64,000 nucleotides of DNA, taken from the NCBI GenBank assembly GCA_025454405.1, contig JALOON010000049.1:1-64000 (forward strand). Direction: 5' to 3'. The translations under genes and the position numbers were made by a program. This document shows, piece after piece, positions 45,682 to 54,417 of this stretch. Below the pieces are notes generated by a model. That model saw only the letters and a list, made by a program, of their open reading frames with translations, did no database searches and had not been told where the DNA came from. Each line of letters begins with the position of its first letter. The first letter of the stretch is position 1. This stretch comes from Oscillatoriaceae cyanobacterium Prado104 (GTDB taxonomy: Bacteria; Cyanobacteriota; Cyanobacteriia; Cyanobacteriales; Microcoleaceae).

Positions 45682-46311
45682 TTAACTCATCGCAATTTGA
45701 GTCAATCGTTTGAGGATGCGGAGCACGTCATAAAGTTCGTTACCGGGATTGCGGGTGAGATACCCTTTAGATGTGGCATATCGCGGTGATTCTCCATTGA
45801 CTAATTTGACAAAGATGAAACTGCCTCCGGTGGCGATCGCTCCGTAACATGGTTTTTCCGGGTGGGGATTTGCTAGCATGTAAGCTAAGATTTGAGGCAG
45901 TCCGGCTTCGATCGAAAATACAGCGCGCTTTGCTTCGATTACCATCAGCCACAATTGGTCTTTTAAAACTAGAGTGTCGAGACTGCCCTTAATAATGACG
46001 CCTTCGTCTTCTTCCGCAATTTCAACGGATTTCTCCGGTTTAATGTAGAACGGCTGCAGGTAAAACTCTCCGGCAAACAACAGCGGGGAGATGACAGACA
46101 AACTAATAGTTTTTTCCAACAGCGGCGGATGTTCCAGCAAGTTGAAATATCCGGCTTTTATCTGGTCTAGCTGTTGCTTTTGAAAGTCGGTGATTTCCGG
46201 CAAATCTTCCTGCCATTCTCGGAAGAAATTTTCGTCTCGCACCAGTTGCAGGCCAAAAATATTTTTTAGTTCTTCTAGGGTGACATCTTTGGCTTGAATA
46301 GTTTGAACCAT
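45682..46311 (-). CDS. PD-(D/E)XK nuclease-like protein
   Basis: This 209-residue protein is of the kind often labelled restriction endonuclease subunit R in cyanobacteria. The nuclease-like core is GSLDTLVLKDQLWLMVIEAKRA, with Asp, then Glu-x-Lys, followed by GLPQILAYML, whose Gln fits the fold. No helicase, specificity or methyltransferase gene is nearby, so it is an orphan and a complete restriction system is not present. The region before the core is helical. It starts ATG 46311 (MVQTIQAKDVTLEEL). Confidence 0.75.
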   Translation of the reverse strand: MVQTIQAKDVTLEELKNIFGLQLVRDENFFREWQEDLPEITDFQKQQLDQIKAGYFNLLEHPPLLEKTISLSVISPLLFAGEFYLQPFYIKPEKSVEIAEEDEGVIIKGSLDTLVLKDQLWLMVIEAKRAVFSIEAGLPQILAYMLANPHPEKPCYGAIATGGSFIFVKLVNGESPRYATSKGYLTRNPGNELYDVLRILKRLTQIAMS

Positions 46312-46377
46312 AACTTAAATTGATTTTACAGATACTGACTATTTTATCGCACGATTCCCCAAACAAACAGTAACAAG

Positions 46378-48030
46378 CTAAATCTTTTCGAGTTTTTGCC
46401 GAATTTCCCGCACTGGTTGGGCAGCAAGAAAAGTTTGTTTGATCCGATCGGACTGCAAGCGCGATGCTGTTTCTTCGATCGCCCGCAAAGCTGCGCGATA
46501 AGCTGTTGTTGCTTGTTCCTTTTGCCCGCATTGCAAGTGGAAATCTCCAATCGCTGCATGGGTTTTCCAAAGTTGGGGAGGATTGCCGATTTCTTGCGCC
46601 AGGGCGATCGCTTTTTCTAAGTATTCTCCTGCTAATTTAATGTTACCTTGAGCGAGCAGTGCTTGTCCCATTAACCGCCACCCTTTTATGATATTTTTGC
46701 GGGTTTTTGTCGGTTGGGCTAGTTGCAGGCACTCCTGGGCCAGTCTCAGCGCTGATTCTGCATCCCCCTGGATCAATTTCAATTCGCCCAAGCTGTGACA
46801 GCAGCGCTGCAAGTAACGCCATTTCATCCACTCTTCGCCCCATTTACCGGATTTTTGAGAATCGCGGTAAACCATCCGTAAAAAAGATCCGGCAGTCGGC
46901 AAATCCTCTTTTAACAGATAGCAATCTCCCAAATTTATCGCAGCATTGCGAATAATTTCTGGGTCGCCCTGCCTCCAAGCAGTCCGCAATCCATCGTGAT
47001 TGTACAGGACAGCAGCATCTATGTTGTAAAGTTCGCCATACAGCCAGCCTAAAGTATTCAAAATGCGACTTTTCCAAACTTTGTCGCCGAGGCGATCGCT
47101 CACATTCCGCGCCTTTTCTAAATCGACAAATGCACCGGAATATTCGCCTTTACCGCCGCGAGTCAGTCCTCTTTTCCACAAGTTCATCATCCAGACAAGT
47201 AGGCTGTTGTCATCTCTGCCGATCGCTACTCCCCGATCGGCCAATTCTTCTGCTGTTTCGTATTCTCCTTTCCAGTTATGAACTAAACCTAACATAAAAG
47301 TATTGAATGCTTCCCGATCTCGATCGCCGCTCTCCTTGCTCAGATTGATTCCTCGATTGAAATACTCAACAGATTCATCTAGCCTTGCAGTTACGCCGTA
47401 GAGGTAGCCCGTGACAAATTGGCTGGCTGCCTGGATATTTTTGCAGTCTATTTCTAACGCCAAATTGTAAGCTTGTCGGGCATATTCCGAGGCAGCCTCG
47501 AAGTCGCGGTTCCAGAACGAACTGTAACTAATGTTGTAAAGTGCTTCGGCTTCTTTTTGTCTGTCACCTCGATCGCGAGATACTTCCAACATCTTTTGAT
47601 AGGCGGCAATTGAAGGCTGGAATTCGCTCGAGAGAAAATGTGCCTGTCCCAAGCCTGCATAAATCTCAATTAACGTATTGCTATCTACAGCATCTCCCTG
47701 TTCTTCGCAAGCAGCTAAGGCGCTATTGTAATGAGATATAGCTTCGGTATTGAGGTCAGATTGCTGTGTTTTTTGTCCGGATTTGACTGGCTCGTACATG
47801 GCTTTTTCCCAAACTTCGGATCGATCGTAAGGACAGGCTAAAATCTCCGAGGATTCGGGAATTTCTTGTTGACTTAAACTAATTAAGCCGACAGCGCGGG
47901 TACTCGAGCTATTTCTTCGCTGAAAAATGGGTTTTTGTAGCGGTGTTTGCCAGATTTCTGAGTTGGCTGCGATGCGTTGCAGCAGGCTCTGGGGTGCATA
48001 GCTGGCTAACTTTTCTTGGGGTGCACGCAT
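46378..48030 (-). CDS. Tetratricopeptide-repeat protein
   Basis: This is a 550-residue soluble protein made mostly of TPR helices. Examples are EIYAGLGQAHFLSSEFQPSI, AYQKMLEVSRDRGDRQKEAE, ALYNISYSSFWNRDFEAASEY and LMGQALLAQGNIKLAGEYLEKAI. TPR arrays bind other proteins. The first 80 residues are not repetitive (APQSLLQRIAANSEIWQTPL). The partner is unknown. It is next to, and upstream of, the nuclease-like gene on the same strand (66-base gap), so the two may be co-transcribed. Confidence 0.85.
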   Translation of the reverse strand: MRAPQEKLASYAPQSLLQRIAANSEIWQTPLQKPIFQRRNSSSTRAVGLISLSQQEIPESSEILACPYDRSEVWEKAMYEPVKSGQKTQQSDLNTEAISHYNSALAACEEQGDAVDSNTLIEIYAGLGQAHFLSSEFQPSIAAYQKMLEVSRDRGDRQKEAEALYNISYSSFWNRDFEAASEYARQAYNLALEIDCKNIQAASQFVTGYLYGVTARLDESVEYFNRGINLSKESGDRDREAFNTFMLGLVHNWKGEYETAEELADRGVAIGRDDNSLLVWMMNLWKRGLTRGGKGEYSGAFVDLEKARNVSDRLGDKVWKSRILNTLGWLYGELYNIDAAVLYNHDGLRTAWRQGDPEIIRNAAINLGDCYLLKEDLPTAGSFLRMVYRDSQKSGKWGEEWMKWRYLQRCCHSLGELKLIQGDAESALRLAQECLQLAQPTKTRKNIIKGWRLMGQALLAQGNIKLAGEYLEKAIALAQEIGNPPQLWKTHAAIGDFHLQCGQKEQATTAYRAALRAIEETASRLQSDRIKQTFLAAQPVREIRQKLEKI

Positions 48031-48187
48031 ATTGATTGTTTTAACTAATGTTTAGTTTCAAATTGTTGGTAGATGCACCCGGAATATTTCTTTATAACTT
48101 AGAATTTTGGTGAACTCTCAGAGGCTGCAAGCCTTTTCATTTTGAGTTGATTGACATGGGGAAGGAGTGACTTGCCGGGATGTTTGT

Positions 48188-48505
48188 TTATGCTTCTTGG
48201 TGGAAGGCGATAGTTACGGGCAGTTTGCTAAGCATTGGTTTGTACCATAAATTCAATTTTCCTCGTTCGTCGCAGAGAACGAACAAAACGATCGAGCCTG
48301 CAGGTACTTTGACAGTTTCACTTCCTGGGTATCGGTACATGATGGGTTCCTCAAAATAATCGTAGGCTATCCGATCGAAGTGCAGCGTTCGCGCGGTAAT
48401 CGCTTCATGATTTAATTCAGCTTGTTGTTCTTTACCTTTGAACAGCTCGATCGTGAAAGGTAAGGGATTGATGATGATAGCGGATTGTAATTCGATCGTC
48501 GTCAT
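48188..48505 (-). CDS. Hypothetical protein
   Basis: This is a 105-residue protein, predicted mostly beta: IELQSAIIINPLPFTIELFKG, RTLHFDRIAYDYFEEPIMY, VKVPAGSIVLFVLCDERG and LPVTIAFHQEA. No family is recognised. It has no signal peptide or membrane segment. The start ATG 48505 is preceded by GCGAAAATGACG with no strong ribosome site. Confidence 0.55.
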   Translation of the reverse strand: MTTIELQSAIIINPLPFTIELFKGKEQQAELNHEAITARTLHFDRIAYDYFEEPIMYRYPGSETVKVPAGSIVLFVLCDERGKLNLWYKPMLSKLPVTIAFHQEA

Positions 48506-48718
48506 TTTCGCTTATGTGTTTACTTTATTAGTTTGCACTGCTTAGCCCGATCGCACCACTCAACTTTTGCTGTTTAACATCGCAAGTTTAAGATTTGCAG
48601 CAAAATCGGCTAAAATCCTTACAGGATAGGATTTTGGCGGGTTCGCGGCTCTCTGGGGTAATGCTTAAGTTGCTTAACTTGCTAAAATTTTGCTTAAGTT
48701 GCAATTTAAGGGTCGCCA

Positions 48719-50080
48719 ATGATAGTGTTAGAACAAAAAGATCAACAAAAACGCAAACGCGGTGTAATCCTTACGCGCAAAGGATTGCAGAAATTAGAGA
48801 AAGCGCGAGCAGATGCTGCTGTAAAGGAAAACAATAGCTTTCGCTACACTTTAGAAGAGATGAGCGAGCGAACGCGGTTGGCCGTAAATACAGTGATGAA
48901 GATTTATGGTTGTGAAGTTGGAGTCGATCGCAATACTTTAAAAAGGTGTTTCAGCGCTTTTAACCTGACTCTGGAAACAAGCGATTATCGTTGGGTTGCG
49001 GATGCAAGCAACAGGGTGAAGCAACCGACAGCCGCAAAATTACAAATAACAAATATGGAGCCGGAACAGCCGGGGGGTCAAGTTCCCCTCGATTCGCCTT
49101 TTTACCTGCAGCGCGATGCGATCGAATCTGAGTGCTACCAGACTATTTTACAACCGGGAGCGCTGATCCGCATCCAATCCCCCAGGCGGATGGGGAAAAC
49201 TTCGCTGATGGCGAGGATTCTCCAAAAAGCAGCCGAGGAAGGCTGTCGCACGGTGGCGATCGATTTTCAGTTGGTAGATAGAGAAATTTTTCAGGATTTA
49301 GATAAGTTCTTGCGCTGGTTTTGCGCTAACGTCGGTTTGGGTTTGCAACTGAGGAATCAGATTGGCGAATATTGGGACGATCTGTTTGGCAGTCAAGTTA
49401 GCTGCAAGATGTACTTCGAGGAGTATTTGCTGGCGACAAAAGACGAACCCGTAGTGTTAGCTTTGGACGAGATCGATCTCTTGTTTCCCCATCCAAACTT
49501 GGCGGGCGACTTTTTCGCTTTGTTGCGCAATTTCCACGAGGAAGCAAAAAATCGGGAAATTTGGCGAAAACTCCGGTTAGTTGTGGTGCATTCTACTGAA
49601 ATATATATCCCGCTGAGTGCTAATAAATCTCCGTTTAATGTGGGGCTGCCTGTTGAACTACAGCCTTTTAATAGCGAGGAAGTGCTGGCTTTGGCAAAAC
49701 GGCTGGGACTTGATTGGTCAACTGAAGATGCTGGACGGCTGACGGCTTTTGTTAACGGAAATCCTTATTTAGTGCGAGTCGCTCTTTATCATATCAGGCG
49801 CGGTGATGTTACTTTAGAACAAGTCTTGGAAACTACTTCTATTTCAGCGGGAATTTATGGCGATCGACTGCAGCGAGAATTGTGGAATTTGCAGCAGGAA
49901 CCGGAGTTGCTGGCAGCTTTTGTTCGAGTTTTAGAAAGCAGCAAACCTGTGGAGTTGGATTTGGTGGAGGCGTTTAAGTTGCAAAGTATGGGGTTGGTGA
50001 ATTTACAGGGCAATCAAGCTACTGTAAGTTGCCAGTTGTACGAGCAGTTTTTTAGCGAGCGCTTTGGCTCAAGCGGATAG
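48719..50080 (+). CDS. HTH-like domain fused to AAA-like ATPase
   Basis: This is a 453-residue protein. The basic N-terminus (EQKDQQKRKRGVILTRKGLQKL) precedes a helix-turn-helix-like segment (TLEEMSERTRLAVNTVMKIY) of the sort seen at the head of vWA-MoxR-associated proteins. The ATPase begins GGQVPLDSPFYLQRD, with Walker A RRMGKTSLMARIL and Walker B PVVLALDEIDLLF, then FNVGLPVELQPFNSEEVLALA and NGNPYLVRVALYHI. The same ATPase type ends the giant kinase at 54459-60197. Such ATPases occur in predicted conflict and signalling systems. Its role here is unknown. Confidence 0.85.
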   Translation: MIVLEQKDQQKRKRGVILTRKGLQKLEKARADAAVKENNSFRYTLEEMSERTRLAVNTVMKIYGCEVGVDRNTLKRCFSAFNLTLETSDYRWVADASNRVKQPTAAKLQITNMEPEQPGGQVPLDSPFYLQRDAIESECYQTILQPGALIRIQSPRRMGKTSLMARILQKAAEEGCRTVAIDFQLVDREIFQDLDKFLRWFCANVGLGLQLRNQIGEYWDDLFGSQVSCKMYFEEYLLATKDEPVVLALDEIDLLFPHPNLAGDFFALLRNFHEEAKNREIWRKLRLVVVHSTEIYIPLSANKSPFNVGLPVELQPFNSEEVLALAKRLGLDWSTEDAGRLTAFVNGNPYLVRVALYHIRRGDVTLEQVLETTSISAGIYGDRLQRELWNLQQEPELLAAFVRVLESSKPVELDLVEAFKLQSMGLVNLQGNQATVSCQLYEQFFSERFGSSG

Positions 50081-50179
50081 GGTTTTTAAAGTCGATCTTT
50101 TTTAGCCTTCCCAGAATGGCAAAAAAGTTTGAATCCTGATTTTGGTGTTGCATCCTGTCAGAATTCTGGCGTGAGTTCC

Positions 50180-50345
50180 ACAGTCCGACAGGGGTTGCAA
50201 ACCCCTGTCTCATAGCGAAAGTCCTCTGGAAGAGGACTCAAGTTCTTAAATTTTTTTCATCAAGATTCAGAGATAATTTAGCTCGAATTCTACAGTCGGT
50301 TTCAACCGACTTGCGCTATGAGACGGGGGTTTAAACCCCCGGCGG
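50180..50345. repeat. Composite palindromic repeat
   Basis: ACAGGGGTTGCAAACCCCTGT is a perfect palindrome near 50188-50208, followed by CTCATAGCG. Near 50299-50320 a GTCGGTTTCAACCGAC palindrome precedes CGCTATGAG, the complement of the first CTCATAGCG. GGGGGTTTAAACCCCC ends the block. The outer arms can pair, giving one large cruciform. Relatives lie near 14429-14474 and 25168-25215. Confidence 0.8.
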
Positions 50346-50537
50346 GCTTTGGGGCGGCGCGAGGTAAAATTGAGCGATCGAGCGTCGCTTGTTTTTCGCG
50401 TTTTCCGAAGGGCAAACAACGCAAGAATCCTGTCAAAAATTTTCGATCGACTTCACTATTTTAAAGGATTCGTTTCAATTTTTGGTAAAATTTTTTAATC
50501 TTATACACTCACTCTATTTTGCGAGAGGAGGTTGCAT

Positions 50538-51320
50538 TTGAAAACTGGTTCTTTGACTGTTGTCGGTACGGGCATTCAATTGGTCGGTCATCTGACTTTG
50601 GCTGCTAAGGCTTGGATCGAACAAGCTGATAAGGTTTTGTTCGCTGTGGCCGATCCGGCTACGGCAAAATGGCTGCAAACCCTCAATCCTGCAGCCGAAG
50701 CTTTGCCTTACAATACTGACAATCAGCGGCGCAGGGATACTTATCAGGAAATGGCCGATCGCATTTTGGTTGAAGTGCGCCAAGGATTGAATGTTTGTGC
50801 TGTTTTTTACGGTCATCCGGGGGTTTTTGCTTACCCGACTCACGCAGCAATTAAACAGGCGCGCCGTGAAGGTTTTAGGGCGCAAATGTTGCCGGGAATT
50901 TCGGCGGAAGATTGTTTGTTTGCGGATTTGGGAATTGACCCCGGACGCTGCGGGTGTCAAAGTTTTGAAGCTACTGATTTTCTAATCCGAGAACGCAAGT
51001 TTGATCGGACAAGTGCTTTAATTTTGTGGCAGATTGCAACGATCGGCAATTTGGGTTTTTATCGGGAAGGTAGCGAGGTGCGTGGCTTAACTGTGTTGGC
51101 TGATGTTTTAGCAACGCACTACGGTTACGAGCATGAAGTAGTTGTTTACGAAGCAGCGGTTTATTATCCGGTTTGCGAACCCTCGATCGCGCAGATTTCC
51201 CTATCAAAACTTCCTGAAATTCGCGTTACTCTTGCTTCGACTCTTTACGTGCCGCCTCGATCGCCCGCACCGGCAAACAGTGAAATGATGGCGCGGTTGG
51301 GAATGATAGTTGATAGTTGA
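50538..51320 (+). CDS. Borosin-type peptide alpha-N-methyltransferase (split form)
   Basis: This 260-residue protein has the tetrapyrrole-methylase fold and the motif set of borosin N-methyltransferases (OphMA, SonM), which methylate backbone amides of a precursor peptide with SAM. Motifs include TVVGTGIQLVGHLT at residues 7-20, IEQADKVLFAVAD, RRRDTYQEM (64-72), VCAVFYGHPGVFAYPTH (86-102), PGISAEDCLFADLGIDPG (119-136) and SFEATDFLI. Tyr58, Arg65/66, Tyr69 and Tyr91 match the tyrosine/arginine active-site set I recall for SonM and OphMA. No peptide is fused to its end, so it would be a split enzyme acting in trans. GGAGG at 50526-50530 favours TTG 50538 over TTG 50532. Its last codons (IVDS) come from a repeat. 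A candidate substrate lies at 54056-54346. Confidence 0.85.
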   Translation: MKTGSLTVVGTGIQLVGHLTLAAKAWIEQADKVLFAVADPATAKWLQTLNPAAEALPYNTDNQRRRDTYQEMADRILVEVRQGLNVCAVFYGHPGVFAYPTHAAIKQARREGFRAQMLPGISAEDCLFADLGIDPGRCGCQSFEATDFLIRERKFDRTSALILWQIATIGNLGFYREGSEVRGLTVLADVLATHYGYEHEVVVYEAAVYYPVCEPSIAQISLSKLPEIRVTLASTLYVPPRSPAPANSEMMARLGMIVDS

Positions 51321-51329
51321 TAACGGTTT

Positions 51330-51380
51330 GTAGTGTGGACTTTAGTCCGCTCTCAAGCTGCGGACTAAAGTCCACACTAC
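51330..51380. repeat. Palindromic dispersed repeat, copy 3
   Basis: Perfect 21-bp inverted arms at 51330-51350 and 51360-51380 with a 9-base loop, identical in the arms to 107-157 and 15974-16023. It lies ten bases beyond the methyltransferase stop and could act as a hairpin between that gene and the TPR genes. Confidence 0.92.
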
Positions 51381-51556
51381 GAACTAATCTTATAGCGATC
51401 GATCGCTATTACGTGCCACCTCAAACGCTATAAAACAGAGAAAAAGTATAGTTTTATTAAGCAGCCGCGACAAATGAAAAAATATGCTATGGTCATTTCA
51501 TATTGTTCTAACTAGGACAAAAAACTAATCTAAAAAACAATGTAATGGAGAGAGAT

Positions 51557-52456
51557 ATGGCTCCAGAACGCTGTGACGATCGCGCAACTTTAGCTGAAAC
51601 AAACCGCTCGATCGAACAGAATCCTGATGATGCTAAGGCTTTGGCTCGTAGCGGTGAAAACTACCGACTGAGAGGTAATTTTGAAGCTGCTCTAAACGAT
51701 TTTAATCGATCGCTCCAGCTAGAACCTGACTGTGCTTGGACGATCGCGCACCGAGGCGAAACCTATTATCTGATGAAACGCTATGAGGAGGCTTTAGCAG
51801 ATTTTAACCGCGCGATCGAATTAAATCCAGATTATATTTGGGCGATCGCGCATCGAGGCGTAACTTACCGCTTTCTGGGAGAAGCCTATTATGCGAAGGC
51901 GCTGGCCGATTTGGATCGGGCGATCGAGCATCAGCCGAATTACGTTTGGGCGCTGGCTTATCGCTGTCGCGTCTACGAGTTGATGAAGTGTTACAAAAAA
52001 GCCTTGATTGGCTTCGATCGAGCGATCGCCCTTGACAAAACCATATTTGCGGAGAAAAATTGGCTAATTGAGAAAGGTTTAATCCTGTGCTATGACGGTC
52101 AATATCCCGAGGCGATCGCCTGTTGCGAACAGAGGTTGCAAGAGGTTTCCGATGACACGACGGCTTTGTATTGCATTGCAGTGTCTAAGGCGCGGTGGCT
52201 GGGATTGGACAAGGCAAAAAGCGAAATCGATCGAACGCGAACGGCTTTGCTTGCTCAATGGGAAACGGGCGATCGGGGAGATATTTTGTACCGACTCAGC
52301 GGCTTGGCAATTTTGGAAGGTGATAGCGATCGAGCATGGCAATACCTGCGAGAAGCTATTCCTATCAATAATGAAGCTATTGAGTTAGTCGGTCACGATC
52401 CGGCTTGGCTGGATTGGCGCGATGACCCGAGAACTTTGGCGTTAATTGCTAGTTAA
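51557..52456 (+). CDS. TPR protein 1 of the borosin region
   Basis: This is a 299-residue protein with at least four clear TPR motifs of the consensus type: AKALARSGENYRLRGNFEAAL, WTIAHRGETYYLMKRYEEAL, WAIAHRGVTYRFLGEAYY and WALAYRCRVYELMKCYKKAL. The repeats share the ADFNRAIELNPDY-type second helix. The C-terminal 130 residues are helical (DTTALYCIAVSKARWLGLDK). GGAGAGAG just upstream fixes ATG 51557 over ATG 51545. It is followed after 18 bases by the second TPR gene, so the two are co-transcribed. The partner is unknown. Confidence 0.88.
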   Translation: MAPERCDDRATLAETNRSIEQNPDDAKALARSGENYRLRGNFEAALNDFNRSLQLEPDCAWTIAHRGETYYLMKRYEEALADFNRAIELNPDYIWAIAHRGVTYRFLGEAYYAKALADLDRAIEHQPNYVWALAYRCRVYELMKCYKKALIGFDRAIALDKTIFAEKNWLIEKGLILCYDGQYPEAIACCEQRLQEVSDDTTALYCIAVSKARWLGLDKAKSEIDRTRTALLAQWETGDRGDILYRLSGLAILEGDSDRAWQYLREAIPINNEAIELVGHDPAWLDWRDDPRTLALIAS

Positions 52457-52474
52457 CTAAATCAGGAGGATTTT

Positions 52475-53875
52475 ATGACAATGGATGTCAATACTCGATC
52501 GCTCGCTCAAAGCGGAGAAACTCTGCGCTTATCCAAGGCTTACGACCAGGCGATCGAGATTTTTGAACGGATTCTCAAAGAGGATGCGGACAATGTTTGG
52601 GTGAACGCTCACTTGGGAGCAACCTATCACCATTTGATGGAGTATCGGAAAGCAGAAGAGTGTTTAAAGAAAGCGATCGAAAAAAACGATAATTATTTCT
52701 GGGCGCACGCGCAGCTAGGTGAAACTTACCGTCTCTGGGCACTTTCAGAAAACAGGCGAGAGAAATACATCAAATTAGCCATCGAACATTTTGAAAAAGC
52801 GCTGGGTGCTAATGAACCAGAAGACAGCAACTATGCTTGGGTATTAGCTCACTTGGGAGCAACTTATCGCCTGAAAATAACGGGCGGTATCATCAAATCC
52901 CTTAACAAGCTGTCATCTGAGGAATCAAGTCAGGGAAGCTTGTCAGGATTAGAAGAAATACAAGAAGGAAAGGAAAACGCTTTAAAACACCTTGACAGAG
53001 CACTTGAACTCATCCCCACCTATGCTTGGGGGTGGGGTATGCGATCGACAGTTTACAGGTTGGCTCAAGAATACGAAGATGCCTTCTTCGATTTGGAAGT
53101 TGAGGCTGTAATAGCTCCGAACCTTGAGATTCTGCAAAATTCTTCTTTTCCCGTTCCATTCTTAGAAAGCAACAGGGTAAATCTTTACGAACACGCATTC
53201 CTGTTTTTTTATTTGACCAAGAACGCACAAAACCCAGGTGAGAAACAAAAATGCTACCAGAGGGCGATTGCTTTTCTCCAACAAGCTTTGATACTTCGTC
53301 CGGGTGACTTGATAGCTAAGCTACTTCTCACCATAATACAGGCAAACCAAAAGAAAGAAAACGGGGGGACATTAAACCAAGATGACATTAAAAACTTTCA
53401 GGGCAAATTGAAGCAATTTTTTGAAGATACAGAAGTGGAGTTTTTTCAAATATGCAAAAAGGTCTTGCGCCATCAAATGAATGTTCCAGAACCGTTAGTT
53501 ACTATCGAACAGTTACGAGCGATCGATAGCGATGTCGAGGAGGGACATATACTCAAGAAGCTGATTTTTGAAGATCTGATCGGCGACAATAGATCGGGTT
53601 TGAGAGAAGATCCGCAGTTGTGGCTGTGGAAAAACCTTGCGGTGGCGGAGATGTGTACCTTTGTTCTTTTCTTTCTTGGTGAAATAAGCGACCTTCTGGG
53701 AAATGACAGTAATATTGGTACAAAAATGCCTTATCTGGAGCTGGCATTCCTCATCAAACCTTTCTTCTTTACAGAAAGGCTGTATCAATCTCCAGTGTTT
53801 CCACATTCAGAAAGAAAACGCATATTTAACAAGTTGAAACAGGGAATTGGATTAAACTTTTATGCACCAAGTTAA
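52475..53875 (+). CDS. TPR protein 2 of the borosin region
   Basis: This is a 466-residue protein. It has N-terminal TPRs (SLAQSGETLRLSKAYDQAIEIF, WVNAHLGATYHHLMEYRKAE, FWAHAQLGETYRLWAL, WVLAHLGATYRLK) with an insert of about 40 Ser/Glu-rich residues near 150. The rest is long and helical, with KCYQRAIAFLQQALILRPGD and LWKNLAVAEMCTFVLFFLG. A strong AGGAGG at 52463-52468 gives high expected translation. It is probably paralogous to TPR protein 1. CCCTTGAATCAAGGG beyond its stop is a weak hairpin. Confidence 0.88.
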   Translation: MTMDVNTRSLAQSGETLRLSKAYDQAIEIFERILKEDADNVWVNAHLGATYHHLMEYRKAEECLKKAIEKNDNYFWAHAQLGETYRLWALSENRREKYIKLAIEHFEKALGANEPEDSNYAWVLAHLGATYRLKITGGIIKSLNKLSSEESSQGSLSGLEEIQEGKENALKHLDRALELIPTYAWGWGMRSTVYRLAQEYEDAFFDLEVEAVIAPNLEILQNSSFPVPFLESNRVNLYEHAFLFFYLTKNAQNPGEKQKCYQRAIAFLQQALILRPGDLIAKLLLTIIQANQKKENGGTLNQDDIKNFQGKLKQFFEDTEVEFFQICKKVLRHQMNVPEPLVTIEQLRAIDSDVEEGHILKKLIFEDLIGDNRSGLREDPQLWLWKNLAVAEMCTFVLFFLGEISDLLGNDSNIGTKMPYLELAFLIKPFFFTERLYQSPVFPHSERKRIFNKLKQGIGLNFYAPS

Positions 53876-54055
53876 GTAAACCCTTGAATCAAGGGAATCG
53901 ACTGAAAACGACGATCTTGTAGCGGTCGTGTCACCGTGCCGACCCCGCCCCACCGACGATATAGCAGGCACGGGGCACCGCCCCTACATTTGCACCAATG
54001 ATTTAGACCAGCTATATTTTTCACTGTTCGCTACCTGAAATTAGGAGAATGTCCC

Positions 54056-54346
54056 ATGAGTAACCTGTTGGATTTATTAACAGATTTAGCACTTGACCCG
54101 AAAAAACAAAGTGCTTTCATCAATAACCCCTGTTCATTAATGGATGAGGTAGGTTTATCAGAAGCAGAACAGACTGCGATCGCGAGCAAAGAAACTGCTA
54201 AAATTGCAGCACTTTTTGCAGGCGAACGAGTGCCGCTTGCTATTACTGCAATCGATCCCGGACCAGATCCCATGCCAGATCCAGACCCTTTTCCTCCTTC
54301 TGGACCGCAAGACCCCAAACCTGACTCTAACCCTGACTCTAAATAA
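54056..54346 (+). CDS. Candidate split-borosin precursor peptide
   Basis: This is a 96-residue protein. Residues 3-57 look like the helical borosin-binding domain of split borosin precursors such as SonA: LLDLLTDLALDPKKQSAFI, NNPCSLMDEVGLSEAEQ, TAIASKETAKIAALFAGE. This matches the pattern of a Leu/Phe-rich helix, an N-P-x-x-x-M turn, a GLS/T-x-x-E-Q helix and a small final helix. Residues 58-96 form an extended tail, RVPLAITAIDPGPDPMPDPD then PFPPSGPQDPKPDSNPDSK, rich in Asp-Pro. AGGAG eight bases upstream gives a good start, and an intrinsic terminator follows. VPLAITAI (59-66) is the likeliest N-methylation target, since prolyl amides cannot be methylated. The borosin reading is inference. 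Confidence 0.6.
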   Translation: MSNLLDLLTDLALDPKKQSAFINNPCSLMDEVGLSEAEQTAIASKETAKIAALFAGERVPLAITAIDPGPDPMPDPDPFPPSGPQDPKPDSNPDSK

Positions 54347-54417
54347 GATGTGGGATTGAAGTCAAATCACGGATAATTGTCTGCACTTGGAAAAGTAGAT
54401 TAATATTTCACAAGCTC

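Noticed and set aside
45682..48030. Possible restriction-modification locus
   Set aside because: Only an orphan nuclease-like protein and a TPR protein are present; there is no methyltransferase, specificity or helicase gene.
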